From the NCBI GenBank assembly GCA_964017065.1, contig OZ024785.1, positions 9,255,086 through 9,319,085 on the forward strand: 64,000 bases of DNA, given 5' to 3'. Each line of letters begins with the position of its first letter. Position 1 is the stretch's first letter. Source of the stretch: Haliclona indistincta. Lineage: Eukaryota; Porifera; Demospongiae; Haplosclerida; Chalinidae. Position numbers and translations under genes: made by a program. Positions 10,746-20,654 of the stretch are shown in pieces. Under the pieces are notes generated by a model that was not told the DNA's origin, searched no databases, and saw only the letters and a program-made list of their open reading frames with translations.

Positions 10746-11240
10746 CACTTCTGTAATGCAGAATGGTTGTCAGTTCTTTGAGCAAGTGCATTAGCCAGTC
10801 GTACAGCTCCGAGACTCTTCACACACTTGATGATGGTGATCCATGAGTAGAATCTCTTCTGTGACTGCTCCTCCCACACATACAGCATGTCTTTGAGACA
10901 GCTCTCTTCATTTCCCATAATTATTGTTCACTTCAATCTTATCAAGGTATGTTGTTAGCCCCAGTTCTTCTCCTAGATGGTACCATAGCTCCACTATGTG
11001 TGGCGTGATGAAACACTAGATTATTAATTCCATGAAGAATCTCGTAAGATAGTTAACGTAATTAATTGAGTCAACTTGAGTGTATATTGAGCTAATTATT
11101 TGTATTCCTCCTCAAACAGGTCATTGGCACGAAGAGTACAGTACTTTACATCAGAGTCTGATGGTAACTGCGAATGTTGTTGATGCTCACTTGTCTCAGT
11201 TTTGTGCAGAGGAGGCAGTGTTTGTGTGAAGAGTGGCACC
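10746..11240 (-). pseudogene. Death-domain exon after B-3, eroded
   Basis: Colinear with the intact exon at 16807: acceptor at about 11240, glutamine-rich linker, acidic stretch, LGEELGL region, WEEQ and the last helix. Several small deletions and insertions (near 10920, 10990 and 11050-11110) break the frame, so it yields only fragments. It is the only death-domain candidate for the otherwise intact B-3. Confidence 0.6.
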
Positions 11241-11857
11241 TAAAGACAGCAACACTATAACATGTTATTGACTGAGCGACAGTCAATTTTTAATTGTTGA
11301 GTCAACAATAACGTGTTACTGACTCAACAATAACATGTAACAGTCTTACAGTAAATCTGAGCTTTCATATTATTTTTCTCAACTCTTGTGCAAACATCAA
11401 CCAAGTACATACTGGCACACTTTATGAAGCACAGTAAACAGTATGTCATTAATGGATCATGCACTGTGCTAACATTAGCATTATTTTATGGTTCCCTGGC
11501 TATGTGGTAGAGTAGTGTAGTAATAACATGCCTGCCTAACTAGTTGCCATGGTCAACTCCTATTGTAGAATAATGTACACATGCTTGTGTGAAGAACTGA
11601 AACATGTGAATGCAAAACAATGATGTAGTTGTCTCTGAGTTCCCTTATGACACACAAGAGGTTCATATTGTGTATTGTGTATAACAGTGATGTAAACACA
11701 TTGTCGTATCAAGCTCATCTTACAACGTTCATTTTTCAACAATCAGTCTTTTACATACAGAGTTAATTTCATTGTTATGACAACGTCACTCATTTTTTAT
11801 GTTTAAAATTTGTCATAATGACGTCATGTTAATGAAATAAAATCAATTTCTATTTCT
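11241..11857. other. B-3 tail-to-death-domain intron or 3' flank
   Basis: Non-coding, strongly conserved among copies, including a TTCCCTGGCTATGTGGTAGA block and AACATGTTATTGACTC repeats. No open frame or transposon end is recognised. Confidence 0.5.
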
Positions 11858-13898
11858 CTATGTTCTAGTGATCACACCATATGCTGGACACTCCTTCATC
11901 TCAATATTGCTGCTCTGTGGTGAGAATGCTACTGCTGGTATGTTCTCATATGAAGGAGCAGAACTCTGAGACAATGGATCAATATTCTCATACAGCGGGA
12001 CAGGAGCAGGTGGAACAGTAGCACCAGTAACATTCCCCTTTGTAGCTCCTCTACAGTACTAAAATAATGGTAATCACATTACAGGCATGTATCACCAATT
12101 TAGGTTTATTTACTTGTTTCTGACATAAAATGACACATATCAACAAACCAATGATAGTTCCAGTAACTATGACGAAAACTATATAATAGCAATAAAATAA
12201 TTATGAAATTTCCCAATAAAAATTATATCTCACCAAACACTAGTGGGACAATCACCACTACTAGAGGTGGTGACTCTGATACAACTACTGACCCTGTGAT
12301 ATTAAAAGTAAAAGTAAATGAAGAAGAACCTGGTATTGTCTAACCTATTGATGTGGGTGTGGCTCCTAGTGCAGTACTAGACAGTATTACAGTGTATTCA
12401 GGTACAGCTACTCCTAATATGGTAACTGGTGCTGTTGTGTTGATCTCATCTACTGCATCACCATCAGTAGCTATGATAGTGTATGATGGATGAGCTGGTA
12501 CATTGAGTATACACATTGATAACCCTTGTATTGCTGCATTATACATATCATGACCAGTTAGTGTAGATCTGAGCACCACATAGCAGTGAGGATTTGGTTC
12601 ATGTCCCTCAACATACTGAACTATCAGACACACTCGACCATCAACTACTGGACCATTCACTGTGACGCTCCATACATCAAATGTTGCTAAAACAGAGAGT
12701 CAGAAGTAGATATTGTGCTAGTATTTATCACTACTCACTGATCTCTACAAGAGGTGATTGAGTTATTACTCCTCCTCCACTAGGCTGCACTAATGCTGAG
12801 GCAGAGTACTTCTTGTTCTCAACTAAGTTAGTAAACGTAGCCACCACTCTCCTGCTACTATCAGGTAACATGTTCACACTGCTAGTAGAAGCATTGATAC
12901 AAGAGTTGAGACAAGCTTGAATGATAACAGCATTATCACTTACACACACTGGTTTGTTCTGTAATGAGCAATATTCTCTATTTTAGCACAAAACATAATA
13001 TCTACCTCAATTGTAAATACGTAACTCCAGTCACTATTGTTCCTCACATGAACGATTTTGTCAGTGGTAATATTGACTGTGAGATGGATGTCTATGATAA
13101 TGATTTTTGTGTGTGTAACTTGATCGCACATAATAATTATCTACACACTCTACCATGTCACTATAATCGTTACTTACTTGACTGTATTGATACTGTGATA
13201 CTGGAATTATTCCCTGTCCCGGCATCATTGACTGCTGCCACCTCTATCTCCAGTGTTTCTCCCAGACTGCTCACACTATAAAGGTACTCAGTGGTGTTTG
13301 TTGTGTCAGTCCTCAACACTGCTCCGTCACTGTGTCTAGTGATGTTGATGGTGTAGTTCAGTATAGGTACTCCTTGTAGAGTGTAGGGAGCAGTCCAGGT
13401 GAGACGTAGTGTACAGTGATCCACCTCAGTACTGGTCAGGCTGTTAACAGGTGACAGGAGACCTATACAGTGTGTAAATTGAGAGATATATTTGTATGTA
13501 AATTGACTCACCTTGAACTAAAAGCAGAGCAGTATTAATTGTTGTAATTTGACTAACTACAATACATCTCACAATAGTGTTATTGTGTTCTAGTAGAGCA
13601 GTAAATGACAGCACTGATAGCTTTCCACCATCAGGAAGGCTTTGAATAACTACACTGGTTGCAATAACATTCGGATTAGTGCTCCAAGCAATGACATCAT
13701 GATTGTTTGTAGTAGCACAAGTGAAGTTCACTAGCTGGCCTATACTGACATTTTGTGGTAGTGGTGCTTCAGTTACTGTGGCAGCACTCACAAGTACAAT
13801 TCCTGTTATAGCCAACACAGAATAATAATGATATTTAATCCATCATAGATTCTTACCTCTACTAAGCAGCAGCAAGCTAGCAAAGAGTAGTCGTTGCA
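11858..13898 (-). CDS. B-3: Ig/FN3 receptor, B-type, apparently intact
   Basis: The leader MQRLLFASLLLLSRG (13857-13898) splices to an Ig exon (about 13511-13812) with cysteines in FTCATT and VRCIVV and a core tryptophan in VIAWST, so a more canonical Ig fold than A-type. FN3-1 is about 13178-13465, FN3-2 is split near 13010-13080 and 12737-12960, FN3-3 is about 12344-12690. The membrane region spans two exons (VVVIVPLVFG, then VTGTIIGLLICVIL). The tail exon (11858-12058) has YENI twice; an in-frame deletion of three residues shortens the spacing to 10, within the range accepted for ITAMs, and AYGVI follows. Surface-receptor role inferred from architecture. Confidence 0.82.
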
Positions 13899-14060
13899 TT
13901 CCGTGAGTGAGTAAACAAGCGTTACTCACGTGATCACAAATATTCACTGTCACAAAAAACACTATGCCTAACAGTATTCATTACTTTGCTAGATACATGT
14001 ACATTATGACTAAATAATTTCTATACTACAACTAATTAACATTATGCATACCTAATAATG
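13899..14060 (-). promoter_or_regulatory. B-3 promoter region
   Basis: GTAAACAAGC, then CACGTGATCACAAATATTC and CACTGTCAC. Here the E-box is the full palindrome CACGTG (about 13927-13932). Same block order as the A-type flank. Confidence 0.45.
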
Positions 14061-14084
14061 TTCTATTAATGGAGCACACAAAGG

Positions 14085-14300
14085 TGTGCTGTAACTTCTC
14101 CTAGCATGCAGGTACCACACTCAAGCCAGTGAGGTCAGTAGCTCCACTAGAATAAAGTGATCAACTACATGTTTTCTAACTTCTTTCTCGAAAGGGTCAT
14201 TGATATAAGTGCAACTGTTGTTGATGCTCATTAGTCTCAGTCTCACATGGAAGAGGTAGTACTAGTGTTTGTGTGAAGAGAGGCGTTTGAAAGCAACAAC
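14085..14300 (-). pseudogene. Death-domain exon relic after A-4
   Basis: Eroded copy of the death-domain exon between the A-4 tail and the B-3 promoter. The linker region near 14210-14300 aligns best; the core helices are deleted. No open frame. Confidence 0.55.
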
Positions 14301-14588
14301 AGAATAACATGTTATTTCTATGTCATCGAATAACTGACTTTTTATCAACTCCTATTGTGTGGATGTCAACCAACTCTGTATGAAGCACAGTAAACAGTGT
14401 ATCATTGGGTCATGTATTGTACTAACATTAGCATCATCTTGTGGTGCTTTCTATGTGTATTGCATCAGTAATGATTGTTTTTGTGTGCTTGGTTGAACTT
14501 TTACAGTAATGGTACTCAAATTTTGTTTTGGAGTGTACTGTAATCATGTTAAGATGACTTAATCATGATGAGTTGCATGATTGTTAAA
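14301..14588. other. A-4 3' flank
   Basis: Family-conserved non-coding sequence matching 2461-2740. Nothing else recognised. Confidence 0.45.
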
Positions 14589-16649
14589 TTATAATTCGTC
14601 TTTATATACATATGCTGGACACTCCTTCATCTCAATATTGCTGCTCTGTGGTGAGAATGCTACTGCTGGTATGTTCTCATATGAAGGAGCAGTCTGCACT
14701 GAACTCTGAGACAATGGATCAATATTCTCATACATAGGGACAGGAGCAGGTGGAACAGTCAACGCAGCTCTTTGCTTCTGCAAAATTATGTTAGTCATTC
14801 AAATTTTACATGCTCCAAAACAATATACCTTGACATTTTTATTGTAGTACAAAAGTAGGAACACAGAACTTAGAATAATTCCTGATACAATAATTGTCAC
14901 TAAACCTGTGCGTGATGCATTGTTATGATAATAAGTACAGTACCTATATAACTTACCAACAGCAACTACTACTGACACAATCACTATTGTACTAGTGTCA
15001 CTGGATGGTGGACTAGTTGATACTGATAGTGGGGTTACACAAATCGAATAAGGCAATGTACTGTTGCAGGTACTGACCAGTATTGGACGATGATACAGTA
15101 TTTTGAGTTGATGATGTAGTAGTAGTGACATCAGGAACAGACACTCCTGTTATAGTAACTGGTGCTACAACATTGATGTCTTCTTCAGCATCAGCATCAG
15201 TAGCGATGATAGTGTATGATGGATTAGGGTCTACTTCTATGCAACCAGCAGTCTGATCAATTGTTCCATTATGCTCAGTTCCAGTCGTACTACACCTAAA
15301 CAAGATGAAAGAACTAGCTGGTTCAACATGACCTTTAACATATTCAACACTAAGACACACTCTTCCATTCTCTATGTTCATCACCGTAGCATTGCGTACA
15401 TCGAAAGTGCCTGTAGTGAATTGAACCTTAAATAGATTAAACAACATTGGAATCAACACTAACTAAGACTTTCCGGCACTAGTTGTGACTGCTGTACCAC
15501 TCCTCCATTATAGTGTATATTCAATGTTGCTGTGTACTTCCTGTTCTCCATTAGGTCAGTGAATGTAGCCATCACTCTCCTCTCTCCATCAGGTAACCTG
15601 CTCACTGTACCATTAGTACTAGTACAAGATGAGTTCAGACATGCTTCAACAGTAACATGGCTGGTAGCATTACCACACACAGATGTTTCCTGCACACAAA
15701 ATATTGATACAAATCGGTTATCACCATGACGCTGACGACATTAATATTTACCTTAAAATCAAAAGTGTATGTCCAGTTGGTGTTTGTAATGGAATTGGTC
15801 CTCAAAATATTCATCAAGGTACTGATAAATTCCATGTCACTTACTAGATGTATGTTCATACATGTCCAATAATGTCAACGTGCAGTAATTTCTCACTTGA
15901 TGAAGGTGTTTGTGTCATAATAATTGTAGCATTTCCTGGTCCTGCTCCATTTTTTGCAGTGACCTCTATCTCCAGTGTTTCTCCCAGACTGCTCACACTA
16001 TAAAGGTACTCAGTGGTGTTTGTTGTGTCAGTCGTCAACACTGTTCCATTTGTATCTGTTATGTTGATTATGTAGTTAATGGCTACCCCTTCCAGGTTGC
16101 TAGGAGCAATCCATGTGAAGCGTAGTGTACAGCTGTCAACTGTAGTACTGATCAAGTTGCTAACTGGTGACAGGACACCTGCAGTTTACAGTAATTCTCT
16201 GTCTAGTATAATGATGGAGTTATGTTACCTTGAATCATCAATACTGCAAAGCTCTGGTTAAAACCAGTATTTGTTGTAACAACACAGAAAATACTAATAC
16301 TAGTCTGATCAGATGGAGCTATAAAGTTCAGTGTTAGTAGTCTGACTCCATTTGGTAGATCACTGCCATCAGTAGTGCTGCTTCCTACTGTTGGAGTAGT
16401 AATTAGACCTAAACTAGTCAGTCCATTCGCTGGAGCAGCACATGTGAACTCCACCATTGTACCAGCACTGACATTTCTTGACTGAGGTGTAGTTGAAAAC
16501 ACTAGTCCTGCTACATAGCTACCTGAGGTACATCAAAGAAACAAAACAATACTTGTTAAAGAACTGTACTGAGATCTATTTGATACAACTTGATCCATGC
16601 AGTCCTTACCTCTGGTAAACAGTACTAAGCTAGCAAGGAGCAGCAACAT
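14589..16649 (-). CDS. A-4: Ig/FN3 receptor, A-type, apparently intact, altered C-terminus
   Basis: Leader at 16610-16649, Ig about 16230-16520 (FTCAAP and SIFCVV), FN3-1 about 15895-16179, FN3-2 split (about 15772-15842 and 15465-15690), FN3-3 about 15079-15411, membrane exons about 14957-15022 and 14829-14905, tail 14589-14777. No frameshift seen. Both YENI motifs are present, but sequence divergence after CPAY replaces the usual GVI ending with VYKDEL and a stop. The third tyrosine motif is therefore lost. The KDEL ending is probably chance: KDEL receptors read it in the ER lumen, while this end is predicted to be cytosolic. Confidence 0.82.
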
Positions 16650-16805
16650 ATCAAAGTCAGTGAAAGAGTGAACATTATGTAAACAAGCCCAGATCATGTG
16701 CTCACAAAAATATTTACTGTCACAACAAAATTAATGATATAATATAATTATATTCATAATTATGTCGTTATGAGTTTTTTTTAAATTGTATAAATCAGCA
16801 ATAAT
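16650..16805 (-). promoter_or_regulatory. A-4 promoter region
   Basis: GTAAACAAGC, then CATGTG (E-box variant), then AATATTTACTGTCACAACA. Same arrangement as upstream of A-2. Confidence 0.4.
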
Positions 16806-16806
16806 G

Positions 16807-17313
16807 TCACTTATGTAATGCAGAATGGTTGTCAGTTCTTTGAGCAAGTGCATTAGCCAGTCGTACAGCACCGAGATTCTTCACACACTTGATGATGGTG
16901 ATCCATGAGTAGAATCTCTTCTGTGACTGCTCCTCCCACACATACAGCATGGCTTTGAGACAGCTCTCTACATTTCCCATATTGTTCACTTCAATCTTAT
17001 CAAGGTATGTTGTTAGCCCCAGTTCTTCTCCTAGATGGTACCACAGTGGAGCTAGTGGGGTCAGTAGCTGGAATAATGTGGCGTGATGAAACACTAGATT
17101 ATTAATCCCATGAAGAATCTCTGTAAGATAGTGTTTAACAAATTGAGTCAACTTGAGTGTATATTGACCTAAGCAATTGTCTTCCTCCTCAAACAGGTCA
17201 TTGGCACGAAGAGTACAGTTTACATCAGAGTCTGATGGTAACTGCAACTGTTGTTGATGCTCACTTGTCTCAGATTTGCGTGGAGGAGGCAGTGTTTGTG
17301 TGAAGAGCGGCAC
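16807..17313 (-). CDS. Death-domain exon, intact (DD reference copy)
   Basis: One open frame of 168 codons begins at a TTTTAG acceptor (17313) and ends in a stop. The first third is a polar, glutamine-rich linker and an acidic stretch. The second part has death-fold features: LAPLWYHLGEELGLTTYL, a conserved tryptophan in MLYVWEEQ, SWITIIKC and LGAVRLANAL, about 80 residues in all. Death domains mediate homotypic assembly in apoptosis and innate immune signalling. No start codon is needed if it is a 3' exon. The upstream gene is A-5 (tail at 20655), with about 3.3 kb of transposon-filled intron between. How it joins the tail exon is unresolved: the tail has its own stop, and the only in-frame donor I see (GGT before GTGATC in the AYGVI codons) is weak. 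Confidence 0.7.
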   Translation of the reverse strand: MPLFTQTLPPPRKSETSEHQQQLQLPSDSDVNCTLRANDLFEEEDNCLGQYTLKLTQFVKHYLTEILHGINNLVFHHATLFQLLTPLAPLWYHLGEELGLTTYLDKIEVNNMGNVESCLKAMLYVWEEQSQKRFYSWITIIKCVKNLGAVRLANALAQRTDNHSALHK

Positions 17314-17925
17314 CTAAAAGCAGCAACACTATAACATGTTATTGACTGAGCGACAGTCAATTTTTGATTGTTGATTCAATAATATGTTATTGAGTCAACA
17401 ATAACATATTATTAACTAGTAGTAAAAACTGTGCTTTCATATTATTTTTCTCAACTCTTGTGCAAACTTCAACCAAGTACAGGCACACTTTATGAAGCAC
17501 AGTAAACAGTGTGTCAGTAATGGATCATGCACTGTGCTAACATTAGCATTATTTTATGGTTCCCTGGCTATGTGGTAGAGTAGTGTAGTGATAAAATGCC
17601 TGCCTAACTAGTTGCTTTGTTCAACTTCCTATTGTAGAATAAAGTACACATGCTTGTGTGAAGAACTGAAACATGTGAATGCAAAACAATGATGTAGTTG
17701 ACTCTGAGTTCCCTTATGACACACAAGAGGTTTATACACGTATTGTGGATTGTGTATAACAGTAATGTAAACCCATCGTCGTACAAAGCTCATCTTACAT
17801 ACCGAGTTAATTTTACTGTTATGGCACACCATCATTCATAATTTTTCATGTTTAAAATTTGTGAAGGAATTTGTCATGATGACATTATGTTAATGAAATT
17901 AATTTGATTTATGTTCTATTGATCA
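17314..17925. other. Intron or 3' flank between tail relic and death-domain exon
   Basis: Family-conserved non-coding sequence. Short open frames here are not conserved as protein. AACATGTTATTGACTC repeats lie at 17330-17420. Confidence 0.45.
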
Positions 17926-18020
17926 CACCATATGCTGGACACTCCTTCATCTCAATATTGCTGCTCTGCTCCTTCATATGCTACTGCTACTGAATGCTAC
18001 TGCTGGTATCTCAATAAGCT
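17926..18020 (-). pseudogene. Truncated receptor tail exon
   Basis: The last part of a YENI tail exon (SSNIEMKECPAYGVI region) is followed by scrambled repeats of CTACTGCT and no first YENI. It breaks off into the inverted-repeat elements at 18030. This suggests a partial duplication inside the A-5 3' region. Confidence 0.55.
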
Positions 18021-18247
18021 CTGCGACTCATTGTGAACTAGGCTTAAGTATACAAGCGGTCGGCGGAAGCGGTGGCCCTTCTCGGCCACCATAGCCATAT
18101 GGTTATGACTCATTTCACCCGGTTTGAAACGACTACGTCACGGGTACGTCACGTGCACAAGCCCCCTTCGGGGGCTTATTTCATCTACATGCGCGCGCGT
18201 ACTGAATCACTATAAAGCCTTGTTTGTAGCAACGGTTGGTCAGCAGG

Positions 18248-18325
18248 TTCCGGTGGCTCAGAGGTTTAGTGCGGTGGTTTGTGATGTAGACGTTCACGGT
18301 TCGATCCTCACCGTGTCCATTGATT
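18248..18325 (+). repeat. tRNA-like (SINE-like) segment
   Basis: GGTGGCTCAGAGGTTTAGTG resembles a Pol III A box and GGTTCGATCC resembles a B box, at roughly tRNA spacing, followed by T-rich sequence. The acceptor and T stems do not pair properly, so it is not a functional tRNA. It may be a tRNA-derived SINE head or a decayed tRNA. Confidence 0.35.
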
Positions 18326-18419
18326 TTTTTGTTGTTTTTTTTCACAAAAAAACTTAAGTTTTCTAGCTAGTAGTAACATTCTCGACGATCCTTAGTTTAG
18401 TTTAGAACGACCCTCCCTA

Positions 18420-18985
18420 GCCTCGCGACCAGGCTCGTATTAGAGCCTGGTATCTACTGCTTGCGCATGCGTCAAAAAATCTTGGAATGTCAAGAAACCG
18501 TATATTAATAGGATACTTCCGTGTTATTTGACGTCACGCCTATCTGTAATGGAGGATTCCATCGTCTTTTGCCAGTGTCGTACGCTCTTCAGACAGCACA
18601 TACAGACATCTAGTGTGGTTCCTAAGGTGTATCAGCTTGTGTGCGAGCTGTTTGTAAAACGGGACGAACCTATTCGCTTGGTTGCATCAGGTATCATCCA
18701 TTTAGTACGAGATGCTTGGTTTGTAGCTATCCAGACTCACACTATAGGCGCCAGGAGACTTGAAGCTAAGCGCTGTGTGTTGCTATGCTTGTATTCGTGG
18801 TTGTTTTAGCAAGATACAGGCAACACATTGCTTTACTACTGATTTGTGTGTATACACGTCATTATCAATAAAACAAAGAGCGGAAGTACGTAATAATGCA
18901 ATTTTTAATGCTCAAAACATTAATATACGACGCATGCGCACGCAGTATGTACCAGGCTCTAATACGAGCCTGGTCGATCACGAGG
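18420..18985. mobile_element. TIR element with short ORF
   Basis: About 60-bp inverted termini; each contains CCAGGCTCGTATTAGAGCCT or its complement, which is itself nearly palindromic, followed by GCGCATGCG. A plus-strand open frame (18528-18809, about 93 codons, or 87 from an internal ATG) follows a TGACGTCA (CRE-like) site. The ORF matches nothing I recognise and has Cys-rich and basic patches. It may be chance or captured sequence. Confidence 0.5.
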
Positions 18986-19245
18986 CTAGACCCTCCCACG
19001 ATCCTTAGCTAGGGCCGAAGGCCCTGTTTAGGACGCCCCTCCCGACGATCTTTAGGCTTACCAAGGGCCGAAGGCCCGGGTTAGGATACCCTTCCCGACT
19101 CTGCGCAGTTAGGAGAAGGTTTTTAGGGTTTTGGGTTTAGTTGACAGTATTCGTCCATAGTTATCACGTGATTGCCATGGCAACGGTTTCAAACCGGGTG
19201 AATTGAGTCATTCCCATAGCCATAATGGCGAGGCCCATACTGTAG

Positions 19246-20055
19246 TATTGTATGCGAGGCCCACGAGGACAGCAATTGCAAGTCCCCGGGATTGCACGTT
19301 CTTTCATAACTATTTGACGTTCTTTCATAACTCGACTACAAAATGGACGACGATTCGCTTTCCCATCTCGCTTTCCATGCACCGCGGCCACCGCCCTCAT
19401 CAGCGATACTGTGACTGATGCTGCAGCAGAAACTGAAGGACATAGGTTATAGTTCTTGACTCAATGCTAAGACATGTCTTGCTTATGACTCCTCCTTTTC
19501 CAGGACACTGTTAAGGGTGGAATTCCCAAACATCAGGATTACGAATATTTTGGTTTCTACTGTTAGTTGAAGGCTTGGTCAGTCACACTGATCACCCAAG
19601 AAAGTCGCCATTCGTCTTGTGGGCGTAGCAAGCCCCACCCGATGACGAAAAGTTGCGTTTGTTTCCTGAGCATGCCACACCCACACAAATGTCAGACATA
19701 AACTTTGGTACACAAGGAAGAAACGTATGTATGGGATTTTGCAAAAAGGTCTCTGTCTGTAAGTTACAGAGGGGCGACTATTTAATGAGAACACACGATT
19801 TCGGCAAAAATCCCCTACCAGCAAGAGCGATGGAAGAAGATACATCTCCTTTTGCCAGAGCGCCAAAAAAATGCCACCTGACGCCCTCCCGCCCTGCCCA
19901 CAACCCACCCACCCACCCCTATGTGGGTCTCTCGTGATTGCCGAGTGAGAAATAATTTTGTTCCAAATACGGCAAGTGCTATTGGAGTGTGGGTACACCC
20001 ATTTTCCTTGTAAAACGGGCAAGTAATAGCCAGGACACTGTAGATTATATTGTGC
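19246..20055. other. Unassigned GC-richer region between elements
   Basis: No open frame I can tie to a family. It differs in composition from the receptor genes and is probably decayed mobile DNA. It contains a C-rich tract near 19885-19923 (G-runs on the minus strand) and mixed fragments. Confidence 0.4.
19885..19923 (-). other. Predicted G-quadruplex motif
   Basis: On the minus strand, runs of GGG occur at least six times with one- to four-base loops (GGGTGGGTGGGTGGG core). This meets the usual G3+N1-7 pattern. Folding is a prediction. Confidence 0.6.
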
Positions 20056-20292
20056 AAAGGGCAGCAAGAAAGAATAGTTCGGGTTTTCCTGGCTTAAACT
20101 ATGGAACAAATTACCTGCTGAGATTATCCCCACATCAGATTGTCTCCGCTCCATCCCTCTCTGTTTTCAAGAGAGATATTCGTGGCTATCTATCTAATTT
20201 AATCTAGTAACTTAGTTGTTTTTATTAATGAATTGTATTTCTGTGCGAGGCAAATACATGCTGTAAGTATACCTAGTAATAATAATGACCGA
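20056..20292 (+). mobile_element. LINE 3' end fragment
   Basis: The frame ending at about 20205 has the pattern seen at the C-terminus of many non-LTR retrotransposon ORF2 proteins (SAPSLSVFKRDIRGYL). It is followed by a short 3' UTR and a small AAT repeat near 20277. 5'-truncated, no RT motifs. It sits in the A-5 tail-to-death-domain region. Confidence 0.5.
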
Positions 20293-20654
20293 GCACCCTT
20301 AATCTCTCTAATGGGTCGTGCAGTGTGCTAACATTAGATTCCCTGGCTATGTGGTAGAGTAGTGTAGTACTAACAAGCCTGCATAACTAGTTGACATCCT
20401 ATTGTAGAATGCTTGTGTGAAGAACTGAAACATGTGAATGCAAAGCAATGATGTAGTTGACTCTGAGTTCCCTCATGACACACAAGAGGTTCATATTGTG
20501 TATTGTGTATAACAGTAATGTAAACCCATTGTCGTATCAAGCTCATCTTACATACAGAGTTAATTTTATAGTTATGACAACGTCGCTCATTTTTTATGGT
20601 TAAAATTTGTCATAATGACGTCATGTTAATGAAATAAAATCAATTTCTAGTTCT
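20293..20654. other. A-5 3' flank or intron
   Basis: Family-conserved non-coding sequence, colinear with 11470-11857 and 35160-35440. No other feature. Confidence 0.45.

Larger units (their letters stand above)
18080..19245. mobile_element. Inverted-repeat element with nested TIR element
   Basis: The outer arms match: CCCGGTTTGAAAC near 18118-18130 and GTTTCAAACCGGG near 19187-19199, with adjoining CATAGCCAT and ATGACTCA blocks on both sides. The GC-richer interior holds GGGCCGAAGGCCC hairpins (about 19008-19080) and a second element (18420-18985). Base composition differs sharply from the receptor genes. Target duplication not identified. Superfamily unknown. Confidence 0.5.

Noticed and set aside
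14589..14600. ER retention by the KDEL end of A-4
   Set aside because: The C-terminus is predicted cytosolic, while KDEL acts on lumenal ends.
16807..17313. Death-domain exon as the first exon of the next receptor gene (A-4)
   Set aside because: It ends in a stop codon, begins at a splice acceptor, and A-4 has its own leader exon downstream of it.
18248..18325. Functional tRNA gene
   Set aside because: Boxes resemble A and B, but acceptor and T stems do not pair at standard lengths.
19579..20154. Minus-strand 191-codon frame as a gene
   Set aside because: No recognisable domain. It overlaps the plus-strand LINE C-terminal signature and the C-rich tract, and is likely chance.
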